Below are positions 17,668 to 30,836 of a DNA stretch of 42,285 bases, in pieces. The notes under the pieces were generated by a model. The model saw only the letters and a program-made list of their open reading frames with translations, ran no database searches and was not told the DNA's origin. Source of the DNA: Candidatus Omnitrophota bacterium (GTDB lineage: Bacteria > Omnitrophota > Omnitrophia > Omnitrophales > Aquincolibacteriaceae); assembly GCA_028713205.1 (NCBI GenBank), contig JAQTOZ010000004.1, forward strand, positions 1 through 42,285. Reading direction: 5' to 3'. The position numbers and the translations under genes are program-made. Each line of letters starts with the position of its first letter. Position 1 is the first letter of the stretch.

Positions 17668-19038
17668 TTACAGCTTATAATCGTCAATTTTCCGGTACAG
17701 TGTGCGGCGCGAAATTCCGAGCTTCTTGGCAGCCAATGATTTATTGCCCTTCACGCTTTCGAGCGTTTGAACGATCATTCCTTTCTCCATATCGCTCAAC
17801 CGTCCGGAGGCACCGGCGATCGCGTTCGACGATCCTTCCCGATCGGGAACCCCGCTTCCGCTGCGTATATCTTCCGGCACATTATGCAAGGTTAAGGCAG
17901 GGCTCGAGCTGAGGACCACCATGCGTTCCGCGATGTTCTTGACTTCGCGTATATTCCCCGGCCACGCATACTCCGTCAACGCGCGCATGGCGTCTTCGTT
18001 AATCGCCGTGATCTTCTTCCCGTTGGCCTGGGCATAGTGTTTTATGAAATATTCCACAAGCGGCGGAATGTCTTCCGGACGTTCCCTCAAAGGCGGGATC
18101 TTAAGATAAATAACATTGATCCGGTAATACAAGTCCTCGCGGAAACGCCCCGCTTTGACCTCGTCGATCAAGATTTTGTTCGTCGCGCATAGGAGCCGAA
18201 CATCCACTTTGATCGGCTTCGTTCCGCCAACGCGTTCAAATTGGCCGTCCTGGAGCACCCGCAAGAGCTTGACTTGGGTATCTCGGGAAATCTCCCCGAT
18301 CTCATCTAGGAAGATCGTCCCGTCGTGGGCCCTCTCAAAACGTCCGACACTGCGCTCGGTCGCGCCCGTAAAAGCCCCTTTCTCATGTCCGAAAAGTTCG
18401 CTGGTCAGCAACGTCTCGGTTAGGGCCGCACAATGCACGGCCACGAAAGGCTTGTTCGCACGCGAGCTGAGCTGGTGGATGCGATGCGCGATCAACTCCT
18501 TACCGGTTCCACTCTCACCTTCGATCAAAACGGCAGCGGTTGACTGCGCGATTTTATCGACGGTCTTGAGCAATTCTTTCATCTTGGACGATTTTGCCAC
18601 GATTTCGCCCTGCACAAACTTTTCCTTAAACAGGGCCTGTTTGAGCTCGCGGTTTTCCTCTTCAAGGTCCTGGTTCGCCAGTGCCTTTTTAACCTGAAAC
18701 TCGAGCTCTTCGAGGTTGACGGGCTTGGTCAAATAATAGAAGGCCCCTTTTTTCATGGCCTTGACCGCGTCTTCAACAGAACCATAAGCTGTCAGCAAAA
18801 TCACTTTTGCATTCGGATTGTGATGCCTGATTTTTTCCAGCAAACCGATGCCATCCAGAGATGGCATGCGGATATCGGCCAACACCAAATCCGGCGCTGA
18901 CTTCAAATACTCCTGCCAGGCTTCTTCTCCGTCTACCGCCGGAACGACCTCGTAATCCAGGCCTTCCAGGAAATGCACCAGTCCTTCTCGTGCGTTGGCC
19001 TCGTCCTCAGCGACAAGTATCGTTGCGTAAAGCGACAT
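17668..19038 (-). CDS. Sigma54-dependent NtrC-type response regulator
   Basis: Receiver (DLVLADIRMPSLDGIGLL), AAA+ GESGTGKELIA and GAFTGA motifs, C-terminal Fis-type HTH (KSLAAKKLGISRRTLYRKIDDY). Confidence 0.96.
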   Translation of the reverse strand: MSLYATILVAEDEANAREGLVHFLEGLDYEVVPAVDGEEAWQEYLKSAPDLVLADIRMPSLDGIGLLEKIRHHNPNAKVILLTAYGSVEDAVKAMKKGAFYYLTKPVNLEELEFQVKKALANQDLEEENRELKQALFKEKFVQGEIVAKSSKMKELLKTVDKIAQSTAAVLIEGESGTGKELIAHRIHQLSSRANKPFVAVHCAALTETLLTSELFGHEKGAFTGATERSVGRFERAHDGTIFLDEIGEISRDTQVKLLRVLQDGQFERVGGTKPIKVDVRLLCATNKILIDEVKAGRFREDLYYRINVIYLKIPPLRERPEDIPPLVEYFIKHYAQANGKKITAINEDAMRALTEYAWPGNIREVKNIAERMVVLSSSPALTLHNVPEDIRSGSGVPDREGSSNAIAGASGRLSDMEKGMIVQTLESVKGNKSLAAKKLGISRRTLYRKIDDYKL

Positions 19039-19088
19039 TGGAAATGATCTCCTCACCCTTTCTTTTTACGGTCATGCAAATTGAAAGG

Positions 19089-20267
19089 TTATGCCTTCTT
19101 GGTACTTAAATCATATTTGGGAAGCTGAAGCTTGGGAAGCCGCATGGGCAGCAGGACCGTAAACGTCGTCCCCTTCCCGATTCGACTTTCCACTTCAATG
19201 CGACCGCCATGCTCAGAAATTGCATTGTAAACCGTCATAAGCCCCAAGCCGGAGCCTTCCTCTTTTGTCGTGTAGTAGGCTTCAAAAATATGCGGCAAAT
19301 CCTCGTCGTCGCTCCCTTTGCCGTTGTCCTGAAATTTGACCATGGCAATTTTCCCCTCATGGGAAACTTCGATCCGGAGACGTCCGCCGCGCGGCATGGC
19401 TTCCATCCCATTTTTGATCAAATTGATGAAGGTCAAATTCAGCCGGTCTCTGTCCTGCAAGAAAAGAGGAACGGCCTCGTCCGGTTTGAAATCAACTTTG
19501 ATCCTCTTGTCCTTCAGCTCGGGCATTAAGATATTGAGGGATTCTTCAAGGATTCTGTTGATATTCTCCAGACGATATCGCAACGGATGACGCCGGGTCG
19601 CTTTGAGAAAGTTCCTCACGATACGGTCCAGCCTCTCGGTTTCAGCCGACATGACATTGAGACTATCTTCAATAACCTTTTTCTGGGATTTCGTGAGGCC
19701 CTTGATCTCTTTTTGACAAATCTGGAGATGGATCGAAAGGGAATTCAAAGGGTTCCCGATCTCATGCGCGATACCGGCCGCCAGGCTGATCAATGCCTCG
19801 ATGCGGGCCATGCGCTCCTGATCGATCAGCGGGGCTTTTTCTCCGCTAAGGTTGGTCATCATGACCAGAACATAATCTTCTCGCGTACCGACGACCGGCG
19901 CCAGAATAACCCCCAAATCCAATTCATCGGGCGACAAAACATGCACATCCCCGGCCACGCGCTCTTTGACTTTGCCGATTTGTTCCCTCAGGAACCGTTT
20001 CAGTTCCGAATCTGAGATTTGCTGGATGGTTTGGGGCTTCCCGGACGCCACGGACTCAAATCCCAGCCATACCGAAGCCTGATAATTCACATAACGGATT
20101 TTTCCGTTTCTCTCAATGAGAATGATTCCTTCGTTCAATTGATGCAAGGTCTCCCGGTACAGACGGTTTTCCTCGGCCAAATCGAGCAGATAATTCTGCA
20201 GAGATTCTCTATCGATTCGGTCAAAACTTTTCAGGACCCGCTGAATAAACGGATTTTTAATTGGCAT
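19089..20267 (-). CDS. Cytosolic PAS-histidine kinase (start MPIKNPFIQ favoured)
   Basis: PAS-like segment, H-box LAAGIAHEIGNPLNSLSIHLQI, N-box FINLIKNGMEAM, G-boxes FQDNGKGSDDED / EEGSGLGLMTVYNAISEHGG. No obvious TM. Confidence 0.9.
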   Translation of the reverse strand: MPIKNPFIQRVLKSFDRIDRESLQNYLLDLAEENRLYRETLHQLNEGIILIERNGKIRYVNYQASVWLGFESVASGKPQTIQQISDSELKRFLREQIGKVKERVAGDVHVLSPDELDLGVILAPVVGTREDYVLVMMTNLSGEKAPLIDQERMARIEALISLAAGIAHEIGNPLNSLSIHLQICQKEIKGLTKSQKKVIEDSLNVMSAETERLDRIVRNFLKATRRHPLRYRLENINRILEESLNILMPELKDKRIKVDFKPDEAVPLFLQDRDRLNLTFINLIKNGMEAMPRGGRLRIEVSHEGKIAMVKFQDNGKGSDDEDLPHIFEAYYTTKEEGSGLGLMTVYNAISEHGGRIEVESRIGKGTTFTVLLPMRLPKLQLPKYDLSTKKA

Positions 20268-20895
20268 GTTGACCGCTCTTCGCCTTCGCGATCCGTATAA
20301 ATTGTTCCAACAGCGCCGCATCTTTCTTCCCCGTGCTTGATTCCACACCGCTGGCAACGTCGACCGCGTAGGGATGTAACTTGGCAATGGCATGTTCGAG
20401 ATTATTCACGTTCAACCCGCCCGCAAGAAAAAGCCTCCCTTGGACATACGGCCTGCCTTCGATCAGATTCCAATCGAACGGAATCCCGGTTCCGCCTTTT
20501 TCTTCCTTCGAATAGGTGTCGAAGAGAAACGCTGTGACATTGTATTCGTCGATGCGCTTCAGACTCATGGCATCCTTCACTCGGAATGTTTTGATCACAT
20601 CGTACCCTTTGTTCATGAAGGATTCGCAATAAAGCGCGGTCTCATCGCCGTGAAATTGAAGGATTTTGAGTCCCAATTCTCCGGCAATCGCTTCCACCTT
20701 CTTCTTCGGCTGATTGAAGAACACACCGACGAAGTTTTTAAATTTCGGAAGACTCTGCATAATCTCCCGCACCGTGGCGATATCCACGCGCCTTTTGCTT
20801 TCCGCAAAGATAAATCCGAGATAATCGGCCCCCAACTCAACGGCCAGCTGCGCATCGGCCACGTTTGTATTACCGCAAATTTTAACTTTGGCCAT
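20257..20895 (-). CDS. trpF: Phosphoribosylanthranilate isomerase
   Basis: MAKVKICGNTNVADAQLAVELGADYLGFIFAESKRRV...LFLAGGLNVNNLEHAI...VDVASGVESSTGKKD. Confidence 0.96.
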   Translation of the reverse strand: MAKVKICGNTNVADAQLAVELGADYLGFIFAESKRRVDIATVREIMQSLPKFKNFVGVFFNQPKKKVEAIAGELGLKILQFHGDETALYCESFMNKGYDVIKTFRVKDAMSLKRIDEYNVTAFLFDTYSKEEKGGTGIPFDWNLIEGRPYVQGRLFLAGGLNVNNLEHAIAKLHPYAVDVASGVESSTGKKDAALLEQFIRIAKAKSGQHAN

Positions 20896-21709
20896 AAGTT
20901 CCCCCCGAACCTTTAATCCATTTCCGGTCGCGTCCCAGCAATTCATTCATCGTACTGACAATATCGCGGGATTTCATAAATACGGTACCTGCCAAAAAGG
21001 CATTGATCCCCAAGCTTTTATACTCCATGATCTCTTCGTAATGCTGCAAACCGCTTTCGATGACGATGGGAATCCCCTTCGGGACATGCGGAATCAATTG
21101 CTTGGCCGACCGTGCGTCGACTTCCAGCGTTCTCAGATTGCGATTATTGATACCGATGATCCGAGCTCCCGCATACAAGGCCTTGGACAGGTCCTCGTCC
21201 GCATGGACTTCAACGAGCGCTTCCATTTTGAGTTCAAGGCCCAACTGGATCAAATGCCGCAATTCATCATCCGTGAGTATCGACGCAATCAAGAGAAAGG
21301 CATCCGCTTCGAGCAAGGCCGTTTCATAAAGCTGATAGGATTCCAGGATAAAGTCCTTGCGGAGTATCGGCAACGACGTGACTTGGCGGACCGTCCTGAG
21401 ATAGCTGGGCCGTCCTTTGAAATAATGGGGTTCCGTCAAAACCGAAATGGCAGCCGCTCCCCCGGCTTCATAGGAATTGGCAATACGCAGAGGTTGAAAA
21501 TCCTCACGTAAAATACCCGCACTGGGCGATGCTTTCTTGATCTCGCTGATAAGATTGACCCCGTGCGGGGCACTGATCGCCTTTTTGAAGTCGCGCGGTT
21601 TGGATCGCTTGAAGGAAAGCACGGCCTGTTGAAGCCGATGGGCAGGAAAACGCCGTTTGAGCTCCTCAAGGTCTTTTCTTTTTTGTGTGATAATGTCGTC
21701 GAGTATCAT
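20882..21709 (-). CDS. trpC: Indole-3-glycerol phosphate synthase
   Basis: LISEIKKASPSAGILREDF, LPILRKDFILESYQLYE, IIGINNRNLRTLEVD. Confidence 0.97.
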   Translation of the reverse strand: MILDDIITQKRKDLEELKRRFPAHRLQQAVLSFKRSKPRDFKKAISAPHGVNLISEIKKASPSAGILREDFQPLRIANSYEAGGAAAISVLTEPHYFKGRPSYLRTVRQVTSLPILRKDFILESYQLYETALLEADAFLLIASILTDDELRHLIQLGLELKMEALVEVHADEDLSKALYAGARIIGINNRNLRTLEVDARSAKQLIPHVPKGIPIVIESGLQHYEEIMEYKSLGINAFLAGTVFMKSRDIVSTMNELLGRDRKWIKGSGGTYGQS

Positions 21710-22752
21710 TTTCGATTCGATAGTTTTATGAGCCCGTTCAGGGCTTTCATCGCTTTGCCGGATTCGATTGCATTTTTTGCAAGCCGGATCCCGCTGTTGA
21801 TATCCTTCACAACGCCCGAGATCATCAATCCCGCAGCCGCATTCATCATAATCACGTCCGTCAAAGGACCTTGCCTTTTCCCCGTTAAGATGCGAAGCGT
21901 CAATCGCGCATTCTCCCTGGCCGTACCGCCTGCATAATCATGCCCCTTCGCACGATTAAATCCGCATCGTCCGGGAACGATCTTCCCGTACCGGATACTC
22001 TTATTCCGGATCAATGCGTAACCCGTCGACCGTGCCGTCGAGATTTCATCCAAACCGTCTCCGCTATGGCACACCAAAGCATCGCTTTGCGCGAGGCGGC
22101 GAATGACATGCGCGTAGAGATCCACATCCGTCTCTCGCGACACTCCGACCAGTTGTGCCTCCAGCTTCAGCGGATTGAGCAACGGTCCGAGGTAATTGAA
22201 AATCGTACGCGTTCTGAGCGAGCATCGTAGCCCCTGAACGGTGCGAAACGAAGGATGATAAAAGGGGGCATGGAAATATCCGATACCAAAACGGCGAATC
22301 GCATCAATCATCCTTCCTTTGGGGGCATCCAAGCGAACACCCAGCGCAATCATCAAATCGGAACTGCCGCACTTGGATGAAATCGCGTGGTTGCCGTGTT
22401 TGGCGACTTTGCCGCCGGCGCCCGCAATCACCAATGCGGCCACAGTCGAAATATTGAAAGAATGGCTGCGATCACCGCCGGTCCCGCAAGTGTCCATTAA
22501 ATGAGGAATGCGCACCGTCTCAACCGGTTCCAGATCCCGGATGGCCCGGATACATCCGATGATCTCTGCCGCCGTCTCGCCCTTGTCGGCCAATAAAACG
22601 AGCAGGGCCTTTGCGGCGCCATCCTTCAAGGATCCCCGAAAGAGCGCGCCGAATATTTGTTCCGCTTGAATTTCAGTCAGGCTGCGCCCCTCCAGCAGTC
22701 CGGTCAGAACGCCTGCGATATCACCACCGAAACTCTTCGCCCCTTTTCTCAT
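21706..22752 (-). CDS. trpD: Anthranilate phosphoribosyltransferase
   Basis: MDTCGTGGDRSHSFNISTVAALVIAGAGGKVAKHGNHAISSKCGSSDLMIALGV, RTIFNYLGPLLNP. Confidence 0.97.
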   Translation of the reverse strand: MRKGAKSFGGDIAGVLTGLLEGRSLTEIQAEQIFGALFRGSLKDGAAKALLVLLADKGETAAEIIGCIRAIRDLEPVETVRIPHLMDTCGTGGDRSHSFNISTVAALVIAGAGGKVAKHGNHAISSKCGSSDLMIALGVRLDAPKGRMIDAIRRFGIGYFHAPFYHPSFRTVQGLRCSLRTRTIFNYLGPLLNPLKLEAQLVGVSRETDVDLYAHVIRRLAQSDALVCHSGDGLDEISTARSTGYALIRNKSIRYGKIVPGRCGFNRAKGHDYAGGTARENARLTLRILTGKRQGPLTDVIMMNAAAGLMISGVVKDINSGIRLAKNAIESGKAMKALNGLIKLSNRK

Positions 22753-22776
22753 CGGATTCCGCCAGGCAGGATACTT

Positions 22777-23352
22777 TCAACACTTCCGTGACAACGATAA
22801 AAAATTCTTTAAAATTTGCATTCCCTTCTCCGTCAAAACAGACTCCGGATGGAATTGAACACCCCAAGTCGGGTGTGTCCGGTGCTGCACTCCCATAATC
22901 TCACCATCCTGTGTCCAAGCCGTTAACTCCAGGCTCTTGGGAAAGGAACACTTCTCGATGACAAGTGAATGATAACGCGTCGCCGGAAACGGATTCGGCA
23001 GGTTCTTGAATATCCCCTGCCCTTTGTGATAAATTTCCGAAATCTTTCCGTGCATGATTCGCCCCGCCCTGACGATCTTTCCGCCGAACGCATAACCGAT
23101 GCATTGATGCCCCAGGCATACACCCAAAATAGGAATTTTGCCCGAAAAGGTCTGAATGACCTCGGTGGAAATTCCGGCCTCTTTGGGCGTGCACGGCCCC
23201 GGGGAAATGACAATCTGCCGCGGTCTGAGCCTTCTGATTTTAGCAATCGTGATTTCATCGTTACGCCACACGCGCGGGTCCGCGCGGAGTTCGCCCAGAT
23301 ACTGGACGAGGTTATACGTAAACGAGTCATAATTGTCGATGACCAGTAGCAT
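22777..23352 (-). CDS. trpG: Anthranilate synthase component II (glutamine amidotransferase)
   Basis: [57 protein letters not shown]. Confidence 0.97.
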   Translation of the reverse strand: MLLVIDNYDSFTYNLVQYLGELRADPRVWRNDEITIAKIRRLRPRQIVISPGPCTPKEAGISTEVIQTFSGKIPILGVCLGHQCIGYAFGGKIVRAGRIMHGKISEIYHKGQGIFKNLPNPFPATRYHSLVIEKCSFPKSLELTAWTQDGEIMGVQHRTHPTWGVQFHPESVLTEKGMQILKNFLSLSRKC

Positions 23353-24827
23353 TAAAAGTCCCTCTGCCGTTCGACCGCCTGGATCAAGGCCTTGGCTTTG
23401 TTGACGGTTTCCTGATATTCACGCGCGGGCTGCGAATCCTTAACAATGCCGGCCCCTGCCTGAAGATACATTTGCCTCCGGTCGACGACAATCGTCCGGA
23501 TCGTAATACACATTTCCATGTTCCGATTAAAATCAAAATAGCCCACACAACCGGCATAGGCTCCGCGCTTCTCATGTTCCAACTCGTCGATGATTTGCAT
23601 CGCACGTATTTTAGGCGCCCCGGTCACGGTCCCCGCCGGGAAAGTCGCCTTCAACAGGTCGAAACAGTTTTTGCCCTTCCGAAGTTTTCCGACGACATCC
23701 GAAACCAGGTGCATCACATGGGAATAACGTTCGACACGCGCGTAATTCTTGACTTTGACCGTGTTAAATTCGCAAACCCTGCCCAAGTCATTGCGTCCCA
23801 AATCCACCAACATCAAATGCTCTGCCGTTTCCTTAGGTGAACGTCGGAGGTTCTCCTCATATTTCTGGTCCATTGCCTGGTTCTCCCCGCGCGGTCGCGT
23901 TCCGGCAATCGGTCTTACCTCGGCAACACGCGTCGAGTTCCTTACCAGGAGTTCCGGTGAAGAACCGATCATCCGGAGGGTGCCGGCGCGAAAATAGAAC
24001 ATATACGGTGACGGGTTGATCGATCTCAAGGCACGGTAAATATGGAAATCGTCCATCGGTAAATTCATCCTGAATCTCTGGGACAAAACAACCTGAATAC
24101 AGTCGCCCGCCCGGATATATTCCCGGATGCGCGCAACCTTTTGCTCGAAATCTTTTTTCTTCATATTCGACCGGATGTCAATCGGTGTCGGCCGTCGCAT
24201 TTTCATTTTCGGGCGTAGCGGTTTGCGCAAACACCGGACATGCACCCGGATCTTTTTCAACGCGCCCTGATAGAGGGCGGTCAAACTTTTGTTGGCCTCG
24301 ATCGGTACCAATTCGACAAAGTTGAGCGTTTTGCGGAAATGGTCAAAGACCAGGAAACTGCGTGTCAGAAAAAAAACGGCATCGGGAATCTTGGGCCCTT
24401 TTTTGCATTGCAGCTTGACCTTTTCAAAGTGTTCGACGTTCTCGTAACCGAAATAGCCGACATAACCGCCGCAAAAGCCTGGCAAATCTTCGGGGTTGGC
24501 GAGTTTCGTGCCCTGGACAGAAGACTCCAGCACCTCGATCAAATGATCGCTTGTCCGCAAGCGTGCCTTGCGATTTCCTTTCTGGATCACAATCCTGTCA
24601 TGGTAAGAACTCAGCACCGCCGCCGGTTTGAATCCGATGATCGAATAGCGTCCGACCTGTTCTGCATGTTCGGCCGACTCCAGCAAAAAAGCGTTAGTCT
24701 CTGCACTCGCCAGTTTCAGGAAACTCGAGACGGGCGTCTCCAGATCCGCGGGGACACTGATCTGTACCGCCACCAGGTTCCCTTGCTTGGCCAGCTTTTT
24801 AAACGATGCGAAATCCGGCGTAATCAT
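23352..24827 (-). CDS. trpE: Anthranilate synthase component I
   Basis: [60 protein letters not shown]. Confidence 0.96.
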   Translation of the reverse strand: MITPDFASFKKLAKQGNLVAVQISVPADLETPVSSFLKLASAETNAFLLESAEHAEQVGRYSIIGFKPAAVLSSYHDRIVIQKGNRKARLRTSDHLIEVLESSVQGTKLANPEDLPGFCGGYVGYFGYENVEHFEKVKLQCKKGPKIPDAVFFLTRSFLVFDHFRKTLNFVELVPIEANKSLTALYQGALKKIRVHVRCLRKPLRPKMKMRRPTPIDIRSNMKKKDFEQKVARIREYIRAGDCIQVVLSQRFRMNLPMDDFHIYRALRSINPSPYMFYFRAGTLRMIGSSPELLVRNSTRVAEVRPIAGTRPRGENQAMDQKYEENLRRSPKETAEHLMLVDLGRNDLGRVCEFNTVKVKNYARVERYSHVMHLVSDVVGKLRKGKNCFDLLKATFPAGTVTGAPKIRAMQIIDELEHEKRGAYAGCVGYFDFNRNMEMCITIRTIVVDRRQMYLQAGAGIVKDSQPAREYQETVNKAKALIQAVERQRDF

Positions 24828-25201
24828 TTTTTATATGTTTTCTCAGGATCAAAGACCTTTTCCTGCGTGACCTTGACAATGTTTCCGTTTTCGTCAAGGA
24901 GGTGGACAAAACAACTGCGGTATCCCAGGTGACAGGCGCCGCCTTTTTGCTTCACACGAATCAGCACGGTGTCGCGGTCGCAGTCCGTCAGGACCTCGAC
25001 AACGTCCTGTGTATGTCCCGAAGTCTCACCTTTGACCCAATACTGCTGGCGGGAGCGCGAATAAAATACGGTCTTTTTTTCTTTGAGCGTCCGCTCAAAA
25101 GCCTTGAGGTCCATATAAGCCAGCATCAGCACTTCCCCACTGTCTGCATCCTGAATAATTGCCGGAATTAAACCTTGCTCGTTCATCTTAAAAGGTGTCA
25201 T
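24824..25201 (-). CDS. hisI: Phosphoribosyl-AMP cyclohydrolase
   Basis: [44 protein letters not shown]...[26 protein letters not shown]. Start chosen at [13 protein letters not shown] track start is 25228. Confidence 0.95.
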   Translation of the reverse strand: MTPFKMNEQGLIPAIIQDADSGEVLMLAYMDLKAFERTLKEKKTVFYSRSRQQYWVKGETSGHTQDVVEVLTDCDRDTVLIRVKQKGGACHLGYRSCFVHLLDENGNIVKVTQEKVFDPEKTYKK

Positions 25202-25430
25202 GAGTATTGCTATCTCCTTATTTTTCAAATAGTTAAGGTAAAGATTAACAGTTTTATCGACGAAATTATCTACGAGTATGCCATATTTAGCATGTGTGTC
25301 AAGTAGTTACACTCACAGAGACACCTCACGCCGCCGGGATTTATGAATATGAATGCAAGGACTCGCTTCACAAAAACGGAGAGATCAACGCTATCTTCTT
25401 AGCACGGTAATCGCTTGCGGAATAAGCGTC

Positions 25431-25760
25431 TTACTTCTTGGCAGTCTTACCCGGTAATTCCTGCTTCAAAATCTCGCGCCGCGCTAATAGAACTTGCGCG
25501 TAATGGGACTCATATCCGCCCATCTGCTTACCCACATTCGCAATCGCGGCTTCGATTTCGGGTAAACTCATGCGGGTCACTTTCTTACGTTTCTCTTCCT
25601 TGGGTTCGGCAGCCTTGACGGCGCCACCGGCTGCCTCGGGAGTCTTTTTTTCATCCGCGGCAACAGCCTTCTTCTCTTCCTTTTTTTCTGCCACGGGCGC
25701 TTCTTTTTTTTCCTCGACTGCGGCTTCCTTCTTTTCCTCATTCTTTGCTTCGTCTGCCAT
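25431..25760 (-). CDS. Hypothetical protein with K/E/A low-complexity N-terminus and a short conserved-looking C-terminal helix pair
   Basis: EEKKEAAVEEKKEAPVAEKKEEKK... then MSLPEIEAAIANVGKQMGGYESHYAQVLLARREIL. Intact ORF with upstream purine-rich SD. Confidence 0.6.
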   Translation of the reverse strand: MADEAKNEEKKEAAVEEKKEAPVAEKKEEKKAVAADEKKTPEAAGGAVKAAEPKEEKRKKVTRMSLPEIEAAIANVGKQMGGYESHYAQVLLARREILKQELPGKTAKK

Positions 25761-25832
25761 TTTCCTTTTCCCCTTTCGCGAGTTTTAGATATGAAATCAA
25801 TTCAAACCACGGAATTATTTTATCGGCATGTT

Positions 25833-26411
25833 TCACGCATTCTTCAGGCTTTTTGTCGGGACCCTTTCCAGATACGCCAGGTTTGCGACATCGATACGCA
25901 CGATTTCGCCCTCATTGACAAACTGCGGGACCAGGATTTTTAAACCGTTTTCGAGTTCAACTTCTTTGTAGGTCGTATCGGTTTGGCCTTTGACACCCGG
26001 AGGTGCGCTCGTGACCTTGAGCTCGGCGATCTTGGGAAAGATCACGCTGATCGGGCGGCCTTCCACAAACTCGACGTCAATTTCCATGTTTTCTTTCAGA
26101 AAAACCTCTTGTTTGCCCACCGAATGTGCCGGCAAAGAAAATTGCTCATAGGATTCGGTATTCATGAAAACGAATTGTTCCCCGTCCTTATAAAGGTACT
26201 GCATCTTGACATGGTGGAGATCCAAATCTTCAATCGTCTCCTCGGCCCGCAACCCCTTTTCGACATGATGCCCGTCTTCAAGGTTTTTCGCCTTCAGATG
26301 GACTGTTTTACCGAATTTCCCCGTGCCGCGTACTTCCTGATGCAAGACCTTGCATATTTTGCCATCCAAGCGAAGCACATTCCCGACGCGGATGTCGATT
26401 GCAGGTTTCAT
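25833..26411 (-). CDS. efp: Elongation factor P
   Basis: IRVGNVLRLDGKICKVLHQEVRGTGKFGKTVHLKAKNL...ENGLKILVPQFVNEGEIVRIDV. Confidence 0.92.
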   Translation of the reverse strand: MKPAIDIRVGNVLRLDGKICKVLHQEVRGTGKFGKTVHLKAKNLEDGHHVEKGLRAEETIEDLDLHHVKMQYLYKDGEQFVFMNTESYEQFSLPAHSVGKQEVFLKENMEIDVEFVEGRPISVIFPKIAELKVTSAPPGVKGQTDTTYKEVELENGLKILVPQFVNEGEIVRIDVANLAYLERVPTKSLKNA

Positions 26412-26633
26412 CGGTCACCTCCCGAGTGTACTCAAGATCGCCGTGCCTTCATCCGTCACGGATCCGAGCACCTTTGTCTTGTGGGAACCAAGATGTTACG
26501 AAATAGGCCGGAGGTAATCAAGGTTCGATTATTGAATAAAATCAAGCCCTTAGGACCTCCGGGAATCCTTAGACAGGCTCAATCTTACTCGCCTCGTTAT
26601 GCAAAAGCCAGTGCATTTATCCACGTACGAGCC

Positions 26634-27578
26634 CTATGCGATGGCAAGCCCCGTTTCGATACGAGATTCTTCCATGGACCGTACAAAGCGTATGAAGGTG
26701 CGAACATTCCCTTTAAAGAAGTCTTTGCTCAGGACCAATTCGAGCCCAAGTGTTTTTCCCGTCCGGCCGGTTAGTTTCAGCGATATTTCGTCGGGCAAAA
26801 TGTTCATCGGATCCTTCATTCCCGCGGTTGTGACATCGGCACTCACCGTGATTTGAGATTTGTGTCCGTCCGGGTTTTTCAGCTCAAAAGAAATCGCGAA
26901 GTCCCGCGCAATTTTCCATTTTCCGGAAAGGATAATCGATCTCTCAACCCGGCGTGCCGCACCTTTTTCGAGTTTGCATTCCATACTCACCTGATACCGG
27001 ATCTCCTCGTCATCCGATAAAATTCTTGCCGATTCAAAACTACCGAGAAAGCGAAAAGCCGATACCGTTGCTTCTCCGCCTTCGGTGGCCGCGACAGACG
27101 CGCCGAGAGAGTACGTCAGGCGTCTCCTGTTTGCGATTTCCCAATGCCCTTTAAAAACCAGCTCATGCGTGCATCGTCGCACGCCCTGCCGGTTTATGCC
27201 GACGTCCTTCGAAATCCTGCGTGTGGAATAGGTATAAACGACTTCATGATTTCGGTTGACCTCCCAGGCACCCCGGAACGTCAGTTTGTCGCTCTGACCG
27301 AAGTCACGCTTCACGTAAAACACAATCCGGTTCTTTTCATCCAGTGACCATCGGCCCGCGAGCTTGACCAGCCCGGTCACACTCCGTTTTTCACTCTCTC
27401 GAATGGTTACGGCCAAAACCAGTGCCTCCGGTTCTGCGGCCACCAGCGAACCGATCAACGATGCTTCCTTGTTGCGGCCCCGGACGCGGTAGGAGATCTC
27501 GTGGTGGTCATCGAGCCGCCACTCACCGGTTTGCGTCTCAAGCGCTTTGATGATTTTCGCGATTGTCTTGGTGCTCAT
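26634..27578 (-). CDS. Uncharacterised beta-rich protein made of degenerate W-motif repeats
   Basis: About six recurring segments: GEWRLDDHHEISYRV, GRWSLDEKNRIVFYV, GAWEVNRNHEVVYTY, GHWEIANRRRLTYSL, GSFESARILSDDEEIRYQV, GKWKIARDFAISFEL. Confidence 0.65.
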   Translation of the reverse strand: MSTKTIAKIIKALETQTGEWRLDDHHEISYRVRGRNKEASLIGSLVAAEPEALVLAVTIRESEKRSVTGLVKLAGRWSLDEKNRIVFYVKRDFGQSDKLTFRGAWEVNRNHEVVYTYSTRRISKDVGINRQGVRRCTHELVFKGHWEIANRRRLTYSLGASVAATEGGEATVSAFRFLGSFESARILSDDEEIRYQVSMECKLEKGAARRVERSIILSGKWKIARDFAISFELKNPDGHKSQITVSADVTTAGMKDPMNILPDEISLKLTGRTGKTLGLELVLSKDFFKGNVRTFIRFVRSMEESRIETGLAIA

Positions 27579-27747
27579 GTTGATAGCTTTTTCGCGTTTC
27601 GTTGCCGAAATCCGGCGTATCCATCACGTGGTTTAATTCCCCTTTGAGGGAAATGAGGCTGTGGGCGTTTCACGACAAGATAGGATAGCGCTGCGAAATG
27701 ACCGGGACAATATAAATGTTCTCCGTAAACCGTAACGGCGGGAGGGA

Positions 27748-30834
<3,087 letters not shown>

Positions 30835-30836
30835 GC

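Noticed and set aside
20888-21511. 207 aa + strand ORF opposite trpC
   Set aside because: Antisense to a clear trpC; no recognisable family.
25983-26774. 263 aa + strand ORF opposite efp
   Set aside because: Shadow ORF over efp and the adjacent gene; no domain signature.
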